In this document: positions 6,656-8,753 of the stretch, piece after piece
Position numbering within the stretch: position 1 is the first letter of the stretch
Layout: every line of letters begins with the position of its first letter
Source of the DNA: Actinomycetes bacterium
GTDB taxonomy: Bacteria; Actinomycetota; Actinomycetes; Actinomycetales; Microbacteriaceae
Length of the DNA: 8,753 nt
Assembly (NCBI GenBank): GCA_023457615.1
Contig: JAEWKY010000071.1
Span: 1-8,753 of the forward strand
Direction: 5' to 3'
Program-made: the position numbers and the translations under genes
The notes under the pieces: model-generated
Databases searched by the model: none
Told to the model about the DNA's origin: nothing
The model's input: only the letters and a program-made list of their open reading frames with translations

Positions 6656-8163
6656 GAGGCGGCTCCGTCGGCGGCGAAGTCGGCCGACAGCGCGCGGCGC
6701 AGCACCTTGCCCGAGGCGTTGCGGGGCAGCTGGTCCACGACGCGCACGACGCGCGGGATCTTGTAGCGCGCGAGCCGCTCGCCGACGAGGGCGCGGAGCT
6801 CCTCGAGGTCGAGGTCCCCGGAGGCGACCACCGCGGCCGCGATGGCATCGCCGTAGACCTCGTCGGGAACACCGAAGACGGCGACCTCGACGACCGCGGG
6901 GTGCTCGGCGAGCACCTCCTCGATCTCGTTCGGGTAGACGTTCTCGCCGCCGGTGACGATCAGGTCGCTGCCGCGCCCCACGATCGTGAAGTAGCCGTCC
7001 GTGTCGATCTCGGCGTAGTCGCCGGTGTGCAGCCAGCCGTCGCGGATCGTGTCGGCGGTCGCCGCGGGGTTGCCGTAGTAGCCCGTCATGACCGTGCCGG
7101 TCGCCGCTACGACGATCTCGCCGATCTCGCCCGGGGCGACGTCGGAGCCCGACTCGTCGACGACCCGCACCTCGGCTCCGGTGATCGCCCGACCCGTCGC
7201 CCGGGGTCGGGTCTCGTGATCGGACGGACGCAGGATCGCGATCGAGGTCGCCTCGGTCGTGCCGTACCACTGCGAGAACTCGGCGCGGGGGAACATCCGA
7301 CGCGCCGCCGTGAACACCGTCTCGGTGATGCTCGACGAGCCGTACCAGATGCTGCGGATCGGGCTGGGCGCGGCATCCGGATGCTGCGTGAGCAGGGCGA
7401 GCATGCTCGGGGTCCACAGGGTCAGCGTGACCCCCTCGTCCTCGACGAGATCGAGCACCGCCCGGGGGTTGAAGCCCTTGCCCGAGAGCACCACGGTCGC
7501 GCCGAAGTAGAGGGCGGACAGGGCCTGGATGACGAGGCCGCCGCCATGGAACAGGGGCATGCAGATGAGCACGACGTCGTCGCGGCTGAGGCCGCCCTCG
7601 ATGCCGTACATCGGCAGCAGACGCATCGTCGCGTCGTGCGTCGCCATGACGCCCTTCGGGCGGCCGGTCGTGCCGCTCGTGTACAGGATCGTCGCGACCG
7701 AGCCCGGGTCGAGCTCGGGCGGCACGGCAGGGGTCTCGCGGCGGAGCGCATCGAGCGATCCCGCCCCGACCCCCTGGATCGTGACGAGCGAGGTGCCGGG
7801 GGCGGCACGGGCGATCGAGGACGCGGCGGCCTCCTCGTAGCCCGGACCGGCCACGAGCAGGGTCGGGGCCACGTCCGCGAGCACGTGGTCGAGCTCCTGC
7901 GGCCCGTAGCGGAAGTTGAGCGGCACGAGCGCGGCGCCCGACTTGAGCACTCCGAACGCCACCTCGAGGAACTCGACGCAGTTCTCGGCGAGGAGGGCGA
8001 CGCGAGCCCCCGGTCCGATCCCGCGTCCCGCGAGCGCCCCGGCGAGCGCGTCGGCGGCCGCGTCGAGTGCGCGGTAGTCGAGGCGGCGGTCGCCCATGAC
8101 GATCGCCGGTTTCTCCGGGTGACGCCGGGCGCCGAGCCGGGCGATATCGCCGATCACTCTCAT
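6652..8163 (-). CDS. AMP-forming acyl-CoA synthetase (class I adenylate-forming enzyme)
   Basis: First gene of the operon: activates a carboxylic acid with ATP and CoA to its CoA thioester. The protein of 503 residues shows the P-loop YTSGTTGRPKG (161-171), FHGGG (205-209), YGTTE (300-304, A5), TGDYAEIDTDGY (380-391, A7), GRGSDLIVTGGENVYP (406-421, A8) and the C-terminal NASGK with catalytic Lys486 (A10). It resembles FadD/long-chain or cyclic-acid CoA ligases; the acid bound cannot be told. The frame extends upstream to 8268, but the ATG at 8163 is the true start: GGAGG lies 6 bases before it, the extra 35 residues are unlike the family, and the extension would cross the promoter. It ends in a 4-base overlap with the crotonase gene. 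Confidence 0.95.
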   Translation of the reverse strand: MRVIGDIARLGARRHPEKPAIVMGDRRLDYRALDAAADALAGALAGRGIGPGARVALLAENCVEFLEVAFGVLKSGAALVPLNFRYGPQELDHVLADVAPTLLVAGPGYEEAAASSIARAAPGTSLVTIQGVGAGSLDALRRETPAVPPELDPGSVATILYTSGTTGRPKGVMATHDATMRLLPMYGIEGGLSRDDVVLICMPLFHGGGLVIQALSALYFGATVVLSGKGFNPRAVLDLVEDEGVTLTLWTPSMLALLTQHPDAAPSPIRSIWYGSSSITETVFTAARRMFPRAEFSQWYGTTEATSIAILRPSDHETRPRATGRAITGAEVRVVDESGSDVAPGEIGEIVVAATGTVMTGYYGNPAATADTIRDGWLHTGDYAEIDTDGYFTIVGRGSDLIVTGGENVYPNEIEEVLAEHPAVVEVAVFGVPDEVYGDAIAAAVVASGDLDLEELRALVGERLARYKIPRVVRVVDQLPRNASGKVLRRALSADFAADGAAS

Positions 8164-8167
8164 CGCG

Positions 8168-8174
8168 TTCCTCC
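8168..8174 (-). promoter_or_regulatory. Strong ribosome binding site of the acyl-CoA synthetase gene
   Basis: GGAGGAA at 8174-8168 leaves 6 bases between GGAGG and the ATG at 8163. It is the best Shine-Dalgarno match in the window and settles the start of the first operon gene over the in-frame upstream start at 8268. Confidence 0.85.
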
Positions 8175-8176
8175 CC

Positions 8177-8210
8177 CGCACTCCGACGTGCGCGGACTCC
8201 GGGTCGTCCG
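8177..8210 (-). other. Two abutting short inverted repeats in the 5' leader
   Basis: Read on the minus strand, CGGAC (8210-8206) pairs with GTCCG (8197-8193) around an 8-base loop, and immediately after it CGCAC (8192-8188) pairs with GTGCG (8181-8177) around a 6-base loop. The second stem ends just before the Shine-Dalgarno sequence. With transcription starting near 8210, the first stem would form the very 5' end of the mRNA. Stems are only 5 bp, and such pairs arise easily at this GC content, so function is uncertain. No terminator-like U tract follows. Confidence 0.35.
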
Positions 8211-8216
8211 ATCCCG

Positions 8217-8246
8217 ACGATAACCGCGCTGGATCGCGATTGTCAA
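8217..8246 (-). promoter_or_regulatory. Predicted housekeeping-type promoter of the acyl-CoA operon
   Basis: A perfect -35 hexamer TTGACA (8246-8241) is followed after 18 bases by TATCGT (8222-8217, four of six to TATAAT). Transcription would start near 8210, giving a leader of about 45-50 bases to the ATG at 8163. The sequence stands out as an AT-richer patch in the only gap of about 100 bases in the window. The spacer starts with the 8-base palindrome ATCGCGAT (8240-8233), a place where a repressor could act, but I cannot assign a regulator. No terminator separates it from the oxidoreductase gene ending 18 bases upstream. Confidence 0.7.
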
Positions 8247-8264
8247 GGTTCGTATCATCGCATC

Positions 8265-8753
8265 TCACATAATCTCGGGAGAGACCGCGACGAGCGCCTT
8301 CCCGGCGAGCGCGCGAGCACCGATGGCGTCGAGGAGCGCCGCCGCGTCGGCGATCGACTCCTCCGCGCCGACCGCGACCTCGAGCCGGCCGTCGGCGAGG
8401 GCGGGAGCGAGCGCCGCCCAGGCGCGACGCACGGCCTCCGGTCGCCGGGCCGCGTGAGCGCCCCAGCCGGCTCCGACATGGCTCAGGTTGCGGTAGACCG
8501 CCCGATGGAGCGGCACGGTCGTGATCTCGCCCCCCGCGAACCCGACCGCGAGGTGCCGTCCGCCGTCCCGCACCGCTCCGAGAGCGGTCAGCGCCGCGTC
8601 GCCGCCGACCGGGTCGAAGAGCACGTCGACCGAGCGCCCGAGCCCCGCGATCTCCTCCGGCCCGATCGCCCGGTCGGCTCCGGCCGAGGTCGCGAGGGCG
8701 CGCTTGCGCTCCGAGCTCCCGACCGCGACGATCGAGCCCGCGCCGCGCCAGCG
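8265..8753 (-). CDS. MDR-family zinc-binding-type dehydrogenase / NADPH:quinone oxidoreductase-like protein (5' end off window)
   Basis: The frame is open to the right edge and encodes the last 162 residues of a medium-chain dehydrogenase/reductase. Visible are the Rossmann strand with GSIVAVGSSERKRALATSAGAD, matching the NADP-binding half of quinone oxidoreductase-like MDR proteins, then VDVLFDPVGG, the helix-strand repeat around AVGFAGG, and the ending LAGKALVAVSPEIM, where GKxV is the usual MDR C-terminus. The N-terminal catalytic domain is missing, so zinc dependence and substrate cannot be judged. It probably reduces quinones or enoyl/enone groups with NADPH. It ends 18 bases upstream of the -35 element of the next operon with no terminator seen, so read-through into the catabolic genes is possible and a functional link is plausible but unproven. 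Confidence 0.9.
   Translation of the reverse strand, partial: RWRGAGSIVAVGSSERKRALATSAGADRAIGPEEIAGLGRSVDVLFDPVGGDAALTALGAVRDGGRHLAVGFAGGEITTVPLHRAVYRNLSHVGAGWGAHAARRPEAVRRAWAALAPALADGRLEVAVGAEESIADAAALLDAIGARALAGKALVAVSPEIM

Noticed and set aside
7373..7384. Perfect 12-base palindrome GCATCCGGATGC as an operator or recombination site
   Set aside because: It lies inside the ligase coding region (codons for Pro-Asp-Ala) and is two abutting copies of a hexamer frequent throughout the window; no second site or partner gene supports a function.
8164..8268. N-terminal extension of the acyl-CoA synthetase to the ATG at 8268
   Set aside because: The extra 35 residues do not resemble the family, the extension crosses the predicted promoter, and the ATG at 8163 has an excellent Shine-Dalgarno sequence.
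8246..8275. Plus-strand promoter from TTGTCA and CATAAT-like hexamers in the intergenic gap
   Set aside because: Spacing between the hexamers is about 22 bases or more, and no plus-strand gene follows; the rightward sequence is antisense to the oxidoreductase gene.

Overview
The window is very GC-rich (roughly 70%), with almost only G or C at third codon positions, frequent GTG starts, and genes packed on one strand. This points to an actinobacterium. A member of the Microbacteriaceae is my guess from base composition and gene order, not a demonstrated placement. Every gene I can support lies on the minus strand, so transcription runs from high to low coordinates.

In transcription order: (1) 8753-8265, the 3' part of a medium-chain (MDR) NADP-dependent oxidoreductase gene cut by the window edge. 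(2) A 101-base intergenic gap holding a good promoter (TTGACA, 18-base spacer, TATCGT) and two small abutting leader hairpins. (3) An acyl-CoA catabolic operon: AMP-forming acyl-CoA synthetase (8163-6652), crotonase-fold protein (6655-5882), SDR (5885-5118), acyl-CoA dehydrogenase (5087-3897), second SDR (3873-3085), small zinc-ribbon/OB-fold DUF35 protein (3088-2762) and an SCP-x-type thiolase (2762-1653). (4) An alpha/beta hydrolase (1651-737). (5) A cysteine desulfurase (727 to beyond base 1) whose 3' end lies off the left edge. There are no RNA genes, insertion sequences, CRISPR arrays or gene-free stretches over 300 bases.

The seven catabolic genes together can activate a carboxylic acid to a CoA thioester, oxidise it to an enoyl-CoA, hydrate or otherwise process it, oxidise the hydroxyl and cleave the 3-ketoacyl-CoA. 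This is a complete beta-oxidation-like set dedicated to one, unidentified, substrate. Several genes overlap by 4 bases (GTGA or ATGA), implying translational coupling. No regulator, transporter, electron-transfer flavoprotein or ring-specific oxygenase is in the window, so the substrate cannot be read off.

Points that deserve a second look are the DUF35-thiolase pair, a crotonase whose second catalytic glutamate is replaced by histidine, two SDRs with apparently different cofactor preferences, a cysteine desulfurase lacking the usual PLP-contacting glutamine, and the uninterrupted run of the catabolic operon into the desulfurase gene, which is normally housekeeping. I see a coherent and possibly uncharacterised catabolic operon, but nothing that proves a new class of system.
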